Source: Ruminococcus sp. (GTDB taxonomy: Bacteria > Bacillota > Clostridia > Oscillospirales > Ruminococcaceae). Taken from it: DNA of 64,000 bases. Of this stretch, positions 18,500 through 26,201 are shown piece by piece. A program made the translations under genes and the position numbers. The stretch spans positions 62,001-126,000 of the forward strand of contig NZ_JAHZAX010000007.1 of assembly GCF_019423705.1 (NCBI RefSeq), written 5' to 3'. The notes below the pieces were generated by a model that saw only the letters and a program-made list of their open reading frames with translations, made no database searches and was not told where the DNA came from. Each line of letters starts with the position of its first letter. Position 1 is the stretch's first letter.

Positions 18500-18540
18500 T
18501 AGCGTAATGACATTGGATATCGACAAATGAGAGTATCAAC

Positions 18541-18563
18541 GGGCGACCACAGGTCGCCCCTAC
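18541..18563. repeat. Palindromic GGGCGACC repeat
   Basis: GGGCGACCACAGGTCGCCC followed by CTAC, member of the same intergenic palindrome family as 8356 and 42441. Confidence 0.75.
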
Positions 18564-18579
18564 GTTGAGCTGCGAGATC

Positions 18580-18612
18580 AGACCTTTCTGCGTTTGCGGA
18601 TAGGTCTTTTTT
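18580..18612 (+). terminator. Terminator of azlCD
   Basis: Hairpin with outer arms AGACCT (18580-18585) and AGGTCT (18602-18607) and an inner GC stem, followed by TTTTTTA. Confidence 0.75.
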
Positions 18613-18708
18613 ATCGGCATTGCGGACAGTAGATATTACTATTTATATATACCATATGAAAAATAATAAATGCAGTATAAAATCCTCACTTAGTTTCATA
18701 TTCTTTTC

Positions 18709-18760
18709 TTGAAAAATGAAAATGGCTGTGCTATAATTTACTTGTGTGAAAACGTTTACC
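18709..18760 (+). promoter_or_regulatory. Phosphoketolase promoter with a cre-like operator
   Basis: TTGAAA (18709-18714), 17 nt, TATAAT (18732-18737). Directly downstream, at the expected transcription start, TGAAAACGTTTACC (18747-18760) closely fits the CcpA-binding cre consensus (TGNAANCGNWNNCW). Position over the start site suggests catabolite repression. Confidence 0.7.
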
Positions 18761-18795
18761 GTTTTAAATATGACAATATATATGGAGGTATTGCA

Positions 18796-21156
18796 ATGTC
18801 AGACACAAAGAACATTTCTCCTGAGCTGCTGGAGAAAATGAACAGATATTGGGACGCTGCCAACTATCTTTCCGCAGGTCAGCTTTATCTGCTTGACAAT
18901 CCGCTTCTTCGTGAGCCTCTTACTATGGAGCACGTCAAGAAAAAGATCGTCGGCCATTGGGGCACAGTTCCCGGACAGAACTTTATTTACGTTCACCTCA
19001 ACAGAGTTATCAAGAAGTATGATCTCGATATGATCTATATTTCCGGTCCTGGTCACGGAGGAAACTTTATGGTGGCCAATACATATCTCGAAGGCTCTTA
19101 TTCGGAAATTTATCCGAACATTTCAAGAGATGTTGAGGGTATGCAGAAGCTTTTCAAGCAGTTCTCTTTCCCGGGCGGAATATCTTCCCACGTTGCACCT
19201 GAGACCCCGGGTTCTATAAACGAGGGCGGTGAGCTGGGCTATTCCCTTGCACACTCATTCGGCGCTGTATTCGACAACCCAGACCTTATCACAACTTGCG
19301 TTGTTGGTGACGGCGAAGCTGAAACAGGCCCGCTTGCAACGGCTTGGCATTCAAACAAGTTCCTCAATCCTAAGACTGACGGTGCTGTACTTCCTATCCT
19401 TCATCTTAACGGATACAAGATATCCAACCCGACTGTTTTCTCGAGAATTTCTCACGATGAGATAAAGAGCTTCTTTGAGGGCTGCGGCTGGAAGCCTTAC
19501 TTTGTTGAGGGCGACGACCCGATGACAATGCACAAGCTTATGGCTGAAACGCTCGATACTGTTATCGAGGAGATCAAGGCTATCCAGAAGAACGCAAGAG
19601 AGAATGGCGTTACTGAAAGACCAAAGTGGCCTATGATAATCTTCCGTTCACCAAAGGGCTGGACAGGTCCAAAGGTGGTTGACGGCAAGCAGATCGAGGG
19701 CACATTCAGAGCTCACCAAGTTCCAATGACAATGGAAGCCCCTGAGCATCTTAAAATGCTGGAGGACTGGCTCAAGAGCTATCACCCTGAGAAGCTTTTC
19801 ACAGAAGAGGGCAGACTTATCCCAGAGCTTGAAGAGCTTGCACCAACAGGCGACAGAAGAATGGGCGCAAACCCACACGCTAACGGCGGACTTCTGCTGA
19901 GAGACCTTAGACTTCCGGATTTCAGAAAGTACGGCATTGACGTTCCTGCTCCAGGCGCAGTTGAAGCGCAGGATATGATCGAGCTGGGCGGCTTTGTAAG
20001 AGATATATTCAAGCTCAATGAAGAGAGCAGAAACTTCCGTATCTTTGGCCCTGACGAGACAATGTCAAACAGACTTGGCAAGGTATTCGAGGCAACCAAC
20101 AGAGATTGGAACGCTGACAAGCTTGACAACGATGAGTTCCTTGCAACTGATGGACGTGTTATGGACTCAATGCTTTCTGAGCATATGTGCGAAGGCTGGC
20201 TGGAAGGCTACCTGCTCACAGGCCGACACGGCTTCTTTGCAAGCTATGAGGCTTTTATCAGAATAGTTGACTCGATGTTCTCACAGCACGCAAAGTGGCT
20301 CAAGGTAACATCACAGCTTCCTTGGAGACAGAAGATCGCTTCTCTCAACTATATCCTTTCTTCCAACGTATGGCAGCAGGATCACAACGGCTTTACACAT
20401 CAGGATCCAGGCTTCCTCGATCACGTTGCAAACAAGAAGGCAGACGTTGTAAGAATGTACCTCCCACCGGACACAAACTGCCTGCTGTCCTGCTTTGACC
20501 ATTGTATCCGTTCAAAGAACTATGTGAACGTAATGGTAACATCAAAGCACCCAAGACAGCAATGGCTCACAATGGAGCAGGCTGTTAAGCATTGCACACA
20601 GGGTATCGGCATTTGGGAATGGGCTTCCAACGATCAGGGACAGGAGCCGGACGTTGTAATGGCTTGCTGCGGCGATACGCCAACGCTTGAAGCTCTTGCA
20701 GCGGTAACTATCCTCAGAAAGCACCTGCCGCAGGTAAAGATCAGATTTATCAACGTTGTTGACCTGTTCAAGCTTCAGCCGCAGTCAAAGCACCCACACG
20801 GACTTTCTGACGCTGACTTTGACGCTCTGTTCACAAAGGACAAGCCTATCGTATTCGCATTCCACGGCTATCCAACGCTTATTCACGAGCTGCTTTATCA
20901 TCGTCACAACCGCAATCTTTATGTATGCGGCTACAACGAAGAGGGCACTATCACAACGCCATTCGATATGAGAGTTCAGAACGAGATCGACCGTTTCCAC
21001 CTTGTTATGGAAGTTATCAAGAGACTTCCACAGCTTGGCAACACAGGCGCATATCTCCACCAGCTTATGCAGGACAAGCTTGTTGAGCACAAGCAGTACA
21101 TCGCTGAGTACGGCCTCGATATGCCTGAGATCAGAGATTGGAAATGGGAAGTATAA
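18796..21156 (+). CDS. xfp: Phosphoketolase (xylulose-5-phosphate/fructose-6-phosphate type)
   Basis: Thiamine-diphosphate enzyme that splits xylulose-5-phosphate (and often fructose-6-phosphate) with phosphate into acetyl phosphate and an aldose phosphate. 786 residues, normal for the family. Visible family motifs include SGPGHGG near residue 80, the thiamine-diphosphate motif GDGEAETGP, the substrate-site HLNGYKI and the C-terminal HGYPTLIHELLYHR. Start at the ATG 18796 after TATGGAGG; an upstream extension would lie inside the promoter. Codon use is highly biased, as expected for a strongly expressed gene. It is monocistronic and gives pentose fermentation a direct route to acetyl phosphate. 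Confidence 0.95.
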   Translation: MSDTKNISPELLEKMNRYWDAANYLSAGQLYLLDNPLLREPLTMEHVKKKIVGHWGTVPGQNFIYVHLNRVIKKYDLDMIYISGPGHGGNFMVANTYLEGSYSEIYPNISRDVEGMQKLFKQFSFPGGISSHVAPETPGSINEGGELGYSLAHSFGAVFDNPDLITTCVVGDGEAETGPLATAWHSNKFLNPKTDGAVLPILHLNGYKISNPTVFSRISHDEIKSFFEGCGWKPYFVEGDDPMTMHKLMAETLDTVIEEIKAIQKNARENGVTERPKWPMIIFRSPKGWTGPKVVDGKQIEGTFRAHQVPMTMEAPEHLKMLEDWLKSYHPEKLFTEEGRLIPELEELAPTGDRRMGANPHANGGLLLRDLRLPDFRKYGIDVPAPGAVEAQDMIELGGFVRDIFKLNEESRNFRIFGPDETMSNRLGKVFEATNRDWNADKLDNDEFLATDGRVMDSMLSEHMCEGWLEGYLLTGRHGFFASYEAFIRIVDSMFSQHAKWLKVTSQLPWRQKIASLNYILSSNVWQQDHNGFTHQDPGFLDHVANKKADVVRMYLPPDTNCLLSCFDHCIRSKNYVNVMVTSKHPRQQWLTMEQAVKHCTQGIGIWEWASNDQGQEPDVVMACCGDTPTLEALAAVTILRKHLPQVKIRFINVVDLFKLQPQSKHPHGLSDADFDALFTKDKPIVFAFHGYPTLIHELLYHRHNRNLYVCGYNEEGTITTPFDMRVQNEIDRFHLVMEVIKRLPQLGNTGAYLHQLMQDKLVEHKQYIAEYGLDMPEIRDWKWEV

Positions 21157-21200
21157 AAATTACAAGCTGACCAACGCTAGTTAAATATACCAATATACCT

Positions 21201-21236
21201 AAAGAGGAGTTCCCGATATCGGGGGCTCTTTCTTTT
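21201..21236 (+). terminator. Terminator of the phosphoketolase gene
   Basis: Arms AAAGAG (21201-21206) and CTCTTT (21226-21231) with an inner CCCGATATCGGG dyad, followed by CTTTTT. Confidence 0.85.
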
Positions 21237-21425
21237 TAATTTGGGATTCGCTGTACTTCGGGTGTCGCACTTTGTAGCCCGAAGACTGGACAGACTGTAA
21301 ACCGCACACAGCATTAAACCGTACAAAGTCCGTTTGGTTCGGTTCAAATACAATGCTTTTGAATCTGTAAAATGTCAATATGTATGAAAAGTTATATTTT
21401 TTCAAAATAAAAGAGTGTCAAACAC

Positions 21426-21454
21426 TTGACACTCCTAAGCTTTTGCTGTATAAT
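21426..21454 (+). promoter_or_regulatory. Promoter of the putative antitoxin RNA
   Basis: TTGACA (21426-21431), 17 nt, TATAAT (21449-21454): an exact consensus promoter pointing towards the small toxin gene. Confidence 0.85.
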
Positions 21455-21460
21455 AAAAAT

Positions 21461-21549
21461 AGAGAAAAGGCAGATCGTATAGACGGTTGCCCTCAAGATT
21501 ATGTTATAAAAATAACCGCTTCTTTTGGACGAGGGCGGTTATTTTTTTA
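21461..21549 (+). ncRNA. Putative antitoxin small RNA of a par-like type I system
   Basis: Predicted transcript of about 89 nt from the consensus promoter to the shared bidirectional terminator. It contains CGTATAGAC (21476-21484), which is repeated in the same DNA orientation at 21704-21712. Because the toxin messenger is read in the other direction, the two RNAs are complementary there (about 11 bp with one wobble pair) and again through the terminator (21511-21543). Convergent RNAs joined by direct repeats and a shared terminator are the layout of the enterococcal par (RNA I/RNA II) locus. Confidence 0.65.
21509..21548. terminator. Bidirectional terminator shared by toxin mRNA and antitoxin RNA
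   Basis: Perfect 9-bp stem AATAACCGC (21511-21519) with GCGGTTATT (21535-21543). T runs follow on both strands (TTTTTTTA on plus, TTTTTATAAC on minus). The toxin stop codon lies inside the stem. Confidence 0.85.
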
Positions 21550-21616
21550 TGTTTTTAATCAACTCTGTAAGAGCAATTATCAACACGATAGTTAAGACGA
21601 AGTAAACTAAGTCCAT
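21539..21616 (-). CDS. Putative 25-residue hydrophobic toxin peptide
   Basis: Small peptide starting MDLVYFVLTIVL, with one membrane helix (about residues 3-18) and a lysine-rich tail (ELIKNIKK), the usual form of type I toxins that insert in the membrane. A near-perfect ribosome binding site, GGAGGTGATAGA, precedes the ATG at 21616. A consensus promoter lies about 110 nt upstream, so the messenger has a long 5' leader, and an antisense-type RNA converges on it. I do not recognise the exact family; the architecture resembles Fst/par. Too short for normal gene callers. Confidence 0.65.
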   Translation of the reverse strand: MDLVYFVLTIVLIIALTELIKNIKK

Positions 21617-21730
21617 TCTATCACCTCCGTTTCCATATCCTATTTTGCTTGATCTTGCGACCGCAATATTCAGACTATGTACGTTTGGAGGACAACCGCC
21701 TACCGTATAGACCTACCTTTTCCAACATAA

Positions 21731-21759
21731 ATTATAACACAAATATGGAATTTTGTCAA
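21731..21759 (-). promoter_or_regulatory. Promoter of the putative toxin gene
   Basis: Minus strand TTGACA (21754-21759), 17 nt, TATAAT (21731-21736): an exact consensus promoter about 110 bp upstream of the 25-codon frame. The leader holds the direct repeat (21704-21712) and a TTGCGACCGCAA dyad (about 21655-21666). Confidence 0.85.
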
Positions 21760-21939
21760 ATGTAGGGGACGACCTTTTTGGTTGTGCAACCCCACCGATT
21801 TCGATTATTCCAATTTGTGCAAACAAACGAAAAATAATTTAATTTGGCAACATTTGAGCAATTGTTGCATTTTTTATGCAACTTTTCACCGATTTTTCGG
21901 GATAAGTAGAAAGACATTTGTAGAGTGGCAAGGGAAACG

Positions 21940-22116
21940 AGGGCAGCACCAAACAAAGATTGTGCGTAAGATGCGCCGTCAGATTTTTCGTCAGATAGTG
22001 CAGAAATTCCGCAGGCATACTTTATGTATGTCAAGGGATTTATGTGCTATATGACGGAAAATCTGCAAGCAGATTACGTGCAAAGCCGCTAGGCGGTCTT
22101 TGTTTGGTGCTGCCCT
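21940..22116. mobile_element. 177-bp long-palindrome (MITE-like) element with perfect 20-bp inverted ends
   Basis: Left end AGGGCAGCACCAAACAAAGA (21940-21959) is matched exactly, inverted, at 22097-22116. Inner segments also pair: CAGATTTTTCGTCA with TGACGGAAAATCTG, AAATTCC with GGGATTT, and GCATAC with GTATGT at the centre. A transcript would fold into one long hairpin. No coding frame of note and no clear target duplication. It could be a non-autonomous transposon relic or a structured RNA. Bases 22117-22299 hold nothing else I can identify. Confidence 0.7.
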
Positions 22117-22299
22117 GTGGACGGGCGGTGATGGCTCCGAGGTGAAGAGTCGGCTGGCGCATCTAAGGACTTGCACCCAAATGTTGAGACGAAAACATAA
22201 AAATGCGTGTGCGCACAATTTTAAAGCGCAGCTTTGTGACGTACTCTCCGCACAGTAACTTGAAAATTGAATAAATGGCAGGCGCATTATTTTTTGCAC

Positions 22300-22331
22300 A
22301 AAAAAAGCTCCCACAGAATGTTAGTGGGAGC
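22300..22331 (-). terminator. Terminator of the Bax-inhibitor family gene
   Basis: Stem GCTCCCAC (22307-22314) with GTGGGAGC (22324-22331), followed on the minus strand by TTTTTTT. Confidence 0.9.
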
Positions 22332-22348
22332 AAAAAGCCGTGAAGCGC

Positions 22349-23143
22349 TTAATTTCTTCTGTTGTTTGCGATCTTTACGAGGAGGTCAAGTATCTTGAGG
22401 TAAAGATAGATAACGCCAACGATAAGACCGTAGCTTGCGTACCATTCATAGTAAGCAGGAAGTCCGTGCTCAACTGTCAGACGGATAGTTTCAAAATCGC
22501 AGATAAGAAGTGCTGCTGCAACGAACACGCCGATAGCTGCGATAACAATGCCGATAGGGCCGTTGTTTGCGATTACGATGGAGCGGTAAAGGGCTGAGTT
22601 CGGGGCTGCGAAGGAAAGGATAGCGAAAAGCAGTCCGCCTATGATAGATACCCAAAGCCAAGCGATAAGCGCCGTTCTGAAACGCTGTCCAACGTGGATA
22701 TTGCCTTTTGCATAAAGCACAGCAAGCACGCCAACGGTCAAAAGGGTCAGCACAAGGGCTTCAATAACAATGCCCTTGTAAGCCTGCGCATACATCATCG
22801 AAAGCAGCGTTATGGAATAACCCATACCAGCGGAATAGATCGTGCCTGTAACGGCGGTGGTCCTCGGGGCTAGTGAAGCCACGATACCTGAGATAAGCGT
22901 TGCGATCATCGCACCGAAAAGCACTCCGCTTTCAAGGGGATAGATCGTTGCTCCGCCGCCTAAAAAGTTGTGAATGTAAAAATATGCGCCCATTCCTGCG
23001 CCGAATATCGCAACGAAAAACAGCGTTTTCATAGCGATACCCTTATAAGTTGCGGCCTCAATGCCGAAAACCGACTGAGAAAACGTGCTCAGCTTTTTGA
23101 CACGAGGATTCGTAAAGTCTTGTGAAAATGAATTGTTGCTCAT
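22349..23143 (-). CDS. Bax inhibitor-1/YccA family membrane protein
   Basis: 264 residues with about seven membrane helices, including the family-type GMGYSITLLSMMYAQ and the C-terminal DFETI segment. This is the larger, Actinobacteria/Firmicutes type of the family. Related bacterial proteins act as pH-gated calcium leak channels; the role here is not known. It has its own promoter (23279-23306) and terminator. Confidence 0.87.
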   Translation of the reverse strand: MSNNSFSQDFTNPRVKKLSTFSQSVFGIEAATYKGIAMKTLFFVAIFGAGMGAYFYIHNFLGGGATIYPLESGVLFGAMIATLISGIVASLAPRTTAVTGTIYSAGMGYSITLLSMMYAQAYKGIVIEALVLTLLTVGVLAVLYAKGNIHVGQRFRTALIAWLWVSIIGGLLFAILSFAAPNSALYRSIVIANNGPIGIVIAAIGVFVAAALLICDFETIRLTVEHGLPAYYEWYASYGLIVGVIYLYLKILDLLVKIANNRRN

Positions 23144-23278
23144 AAGATCGTTTGCCTCCTTTGGCTTATGTTTTGTATTTTATATTTGCAATGTTATTTT
23201 TTTATATCTGTCTAAAATAAAATTGCCTTTTTGTTAATTAGGTCAACTTGTACACCTTTTTTCTTTGACTTATATACT

Positions 23279-23306
23279 ATTATACATATTTTTTGTGAAA
23301 AGTCAA
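23279..23306 (-). promoter_or_regulatory. Promoter of the Bax-inhibitor family gene
   Basis: Minus strand TTGACT (23301-23306), 16 nt, TATAAT (23279-23284), with a leader of about 130 nt. It lies only about 35 bp after the hypE stop codon; no terminator is visible between the two. Confidence 0.7.
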
Positions 23307-23339
23307 CTGTTATTTTTAGGCGATAGTGAAGGGTGTTGC

Positions 23340-24365
23340 TTAACATATTCTCGGGAGCAGTTCGCCGCCCGGCTGAGGAAGCAAGGTCTGAGAGCCGATC
23401 TCTGTTTTCATTATAACTCTGCCTGCGTTGTCGGCGGTCACTTCTCCTATTATTGCCGCATTTTCTGAATTTTTGCATTTTTTCAGCGCAGAAACGATGC
23501 TTTCAGCTTTGTCCTTTGGTGCGAATATCACAAGTCTGCCCTCGCAGGCAAGATACAGCGGCTCAAGTCCTAACATTCCGCACACGCCCCTTACCTCGTC
23601 CACAACTGGTATCTTTTCAGCGTCAAGAGTAATTCCCACGCCGCTTTGACCTGCGATCTCGTAAAGCACCGTTCCAACGCCGCCTCTTGTGGCATCACGG
23701 ATAACGTGGATATCGTCGGTGACATCGAACATCGCTTTGACATTTGCCCAAAGGGGTGCGCAGTCGCTTGTGACGTCGGCTTCAATGCCAAATTCGTCAC
23801 GAGCCAAAAGTATTGTACAGCCGTGTCTGCCGATATCACCCGACACGATAACAGCGTCCCCCGGCTTGGCAAGCTTGCCCGAGGTGTTGGCGTTTTCCAT
23901 TATCCTGCCAATGCCCGTTGTGGTGATGAAAACGCCGTCTACCTGACCTTTTCCTGCCACCTTGGTATCACCTGCACATATCTCGACCCCTGCCTCTTTA
24001 GCAGTCTTTGCCATTGCGGTGGCAATCTCCTCAAGCTTATCCATTGGAAAGCCCTCCTCGATAACGAAAGCGCAGGAAAGATACAAAGGCTTTGCGCCCA
24101 TACAAGAAAGGTCGTTGACCGTGCCGCAAATGCTCAGTTTGCCGATATTTCCCCCTGCAAACTCATATGGCGAAACTATAAAGCCGTCGGTGGTGAATGC
24201 TATCTTGCCCTTTTCCATGGAAAGCACGGCGGCGTCATCGGCGGTGAGGTCGGGGTTTGCGAAATGTTCCTTGAACACACGGTCGATAAGCTCGGAAGTT
24301 TGTTTGCCGCCTGCGCCGTGGGCAAGGGTAACAAATTTGTCTTTTATATTTGTCATTTCTGTCAT
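23340..24365 (-). CDS. hypE: HypE, thiocarbamoyl-dehydrating maturase for the Fe(CN) ligand
   Basis: Takes the carbamoyl group from HypF onto its C-terminal cysteine and dehydrates it with ATP to a protein thiocyanate, the source of cyanide for Fe(CN)2CO. 341 residues; N-terminal LAHGAGGKQT motif, PurM/SelD-like ATP fold, and the required C-terminal PRIC. ATG 24365 follows AGAGGAACC; the frame extends upstream without an RBS. Last gene of the long operon, 55 bp after the DUF3795 gene. Complete and apparently functional. Confidence 0.95.
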   Translation of the reverse strand: MTEMTNIKDKFVTLAHGAGGKQTSELIDRVFKEHFANPDLTADDAAVLSMEKGKIAFTTDGFIVSPYEFAGGNIGKLSICGTVNDLSCMGAKPLYLSCAFVIEEGFPMDKLEEIATAMAKTAKEAGVEICAGDTKVAGKGQVDGVFITTTGIGRIMENANTSGKLAKPGDAVIVSGDIGRHGCTILLARDEFGIEADVTSDCAPLWANVKAMFDVTDDIHVIRDATRGGVGTVLYEIAGQSGVGITLDAEKIPVVDEVRGVCGMLGLEPLYLACEGRLVIFAPKDKAESIVSALKKCKNSENAAIIGEVTADNAGRVIMKTEIGSQTLLPQPGGELLPRIC

Positions 24366-24420
24366 AATGGTTCCTCTTTTCTTTTGGTAGGTAAATAAGA
24401 TCAAGCGTAGGATTTCGCTC

Positions 24421-24795
24421 CTATCGTTTTCCTGTCAGTATAAAATCCATAAGTTTTTGAACATCGTCAAAATCGTCATAATCACCCGTTATACCCTCTC
24501 GATGATAAACGACGCCCTTTTGCTCGTTTATCTCAAGGCGGTCAAGCAATGCCTCTTTGCCATATCGTTTTACGAACATTGTGAAGCCATAAGGCTTTAT
24601 TTTTGCAAGCAGACCCTTGCGGCAATCTTCTTCGCAGTCATCACAGCCGGCAAGTCCTTTTTCCATAGAGCATTTTCTGTTTTCGCACCAGCCTTTATCG
24701 GTACATTCCCCTGAATTACAGCCCATGCAATGTTCATTTTCAGAGCATAGACAGCAGGCAAGTCCACAGCGTGCAATGCCAAGTTCTCTTTTCAT
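24421..24795 (-). CDS. Cys-rich DUF3795-type protein within the hyp genes
   Basis: 124 residues. The N-terminal half carries eleven or more cysteines in a zinc/iron-binding arrangement (CGLACCLCSENEHCMGC...CENRKC...CDDCEEDC), followed by a helical half. This matches the pattern of DUF3795 proteins, whose function is unknown. Start ATG 24795 after GGGAGAAAAAA. Its position between hypD and hypE in a same-strand operon suggests a role in metal-cofactor assembly, but genes of this family also occur elsewhere, so this is only inference. Confidence 0.75.
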   Translation of the reverse strand: MKRELGIARCGLACCLCSENEHCMGCNSGECTDKGWCENRKCSMEKGLAGCDDCEEDCRKGLLAKIKPYGFTMFVKRYGKEALLDRLEINEQKGVVYHREGITGDYDDFDDVQKLMDFILTGKR

Positions 24796-24838
24796 TTTTT
24801 TCTCCCTTATAGTTTTATAGTCATATAGTTTTATGATT

Positions 24839-25891
24839 TTACACATTTCCGTACTGATAATAAGCCGAGCAAGCGCCCTCGTTGGACACCATACAAGCGC
24901 CGATAGGGTGAAGTGGCGTGCAGACCTTGCCGAAAACTTTGCAGTCCGAGGGCTTGCATTTGCCCTGCAAAACTTCGCCGCAGCGGCAGGCTGGGTTCGG
25001 CTTGCCTGTTATCTTTGGCAGAGAGAATTTTTTCCGTGCGTCAAATTCCGCATATTCATCACGGAGCACCATTCCCGACATCGGTATCACCCCGAGGCCA
25101 CGCCATTCGCTGTCGCAAGGGGTCATAATCTTTTCCATAAGCTTTATCGCCGCAGGATTGCCCTCGGGCTTTACAACTCGTGGATAGCAGTTGCGGAAAA
25201 ACGGCTCGCCCGTCTGCGAAAGCTGTATCGTTACCGCAAGAGCCGTCAAAAGCTCTGCCGCCGTAAAGCCCGTAACAACGCCCGATACGCCCTTTTTTGC
25301 AAGCTCTTCGCATATCGCCGTGCCTGTTATGGCGTTGACGTGACCGGGATAAAGAAAAGCGTCTGCGCTGCCCTCAAGGGCTTTGTATGCGTTTGGCATA
25401 GTCTTGTTCGCCCCGAGGATAGAGAAGTTTTCAAGCTCCATTTTCTGCGCCTTTTCCACCGCAAGACAGGCGGACGGCGTGGTGGTCTCAAAGCCCACCG
25501 CAAGAAATACCACCTGCTGATCTCTGTGGCTGTCGGCGTATTGGGCAGCGTCAAGAGGTGAATAAACGGTCTTTATTATCGCACCCTTTGAACGTGCCGC
25601 CGCAAGGCTCATCTCGCTGCCGGGTACTCTTATAAGATCGCCGAAAGTGCATATCACCGCACCTTTTTCAAGAGCCAGCACGCAGGCTTCGTCGATAAAT
25701 CCCACAGGGGTAACACATACAGGACAGCCGGGTCCCGAGATAAGCTCAACGCTTTCGGGCAGAAGCTTTCTTATGCCAAGCCTGAAAATTTCGTGAGTGT
25801 GAGTGCCGCAAACCTCCATAATGCGCAGCTTTTTGCCGTCGGTGCGCTTGTAGGAAGCAATTATTTCTTTAGCGTTTTCTATCGTGTTCAT
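24839..25891 (-). CDS. hypD: HypD, Fe(CN)2CO assembly scaffold with [4Fe-4S] cluster
   Basis: With HypC it forms the scaffold on which iron receives two cyanides and one CO. 350 residues. Key motifs are intact: CGTHTHE (C28), GPGCPVCVTP (C56, C59), GFETTTP, and the C-terminal cluster ligands CRCGEVLQGKCKPSDC with a later CTPLHPIGACMVS. ATGA overlap with hypC shows translational coupling. Confidence 0.96.
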   Translation of the reverse strand: MNTIENAKEIIASYKRTDGKKLRIMEVCGTHTHEIFRLGIRKLLPESVELISGPGCPVCVTPVGFIDEACVLALEKGAVICTFGDLIRVPGSEMSLAAARSKGAIIKTVYSPLDAAQYADSHRDQQVVFLAVGFETTTPSACLAVEKAQKMELENFSILGANKTMPNAYKALEGSADAFLYPGHVNAITGTAICEELAKKGVSGVVTGFTAAELLTALAVTIQLSQTGEPFFRNCYPRVVKPEGNPAAIKLMEKIMTPCDSEWRGLGVIPMSGMVLRDEYAEFDARKKFSLPKITGKPNPACRCGEVLQGKCKPSDCKVFGKVCTPLHPIGACMVSNEGACSAYYQYGNV

Positions 25892-26094
25892 AGCGTCTCC
25901 ATAATCTCGTCAGTCTCCGCAGTATCGTCCGAGGTTATCTTTGCGATAGCGACCCCTGCGTGAACCATAACGTAATCCCCCGGTTCGAGATCTTCGATAA
26001 TATCGGCCGAGACCTTCCTTTTTGCGCCGCTTGCGTCAATAAGTGCCGTGCCGTCGTTAACGCTTACGACCTTTGCTGATAAACCTACACACAT
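25888..26094 (-). CDS. hypC: HypC, Fe(CN)2CO chaperone
   Basis: 68 residues starting MCVG; Cys2 is the iron ligand and partner of HypD. The OB-fold core (KVSADIIEDLEPGDYVMVHAGVAI) is typical. Good GGAGG site before the ATG. A 78-bp gap holding a dispersed repeat separates it from hypF. Confidence 0.94.
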   Translation of the reverse strand: MCVGLSAKVVSVNDGTALIDASGAKRKVSADIIEDLEPGDYVMVHAGVAIAKITSDDTAETDEIMETL

Positions 26095-26139
26095 AATTTA
26101 TACCTCCAAAAATAATAATTCAAATCCAGAACAGAAACA

Positions 26140-26201
26140 AAAATACATCGCCGCAGGCGATACCGAAATTCCTCACTCCTCACTCCTCACTCCTAACTCA
26201 A
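26140..26201. repeat. Inverted GAGGAGTGAGGA repeat overlapping the hypF 3' end
   Basis: Read on the minus strand: GAGTTAGGAGTGAGGAGTG, further units, then GGTATCGCCTGCGGCGAT and a T-rich tail, as in the repeats at 5757 and 42393. It supplies the last eight or so codons and the stop codon of hypF (peptide ELGVRSEE) and fills the hypF-hypC gap. Confidence 0.7.

Noticed and set aside
21380..21595. 71-codon plus-strand frame in the toxin locus
   Set aside because: It runs through the antitoxin promoter and terminator, lacks a binding site and is not protein-like.
23646..24398. Long plus-strand open frames opposite hypE, hypF and the nif-like genes
   Set aside because: They are mirror frames of strongly conserved genes with biased third codon positions; no binding sites or protein features.
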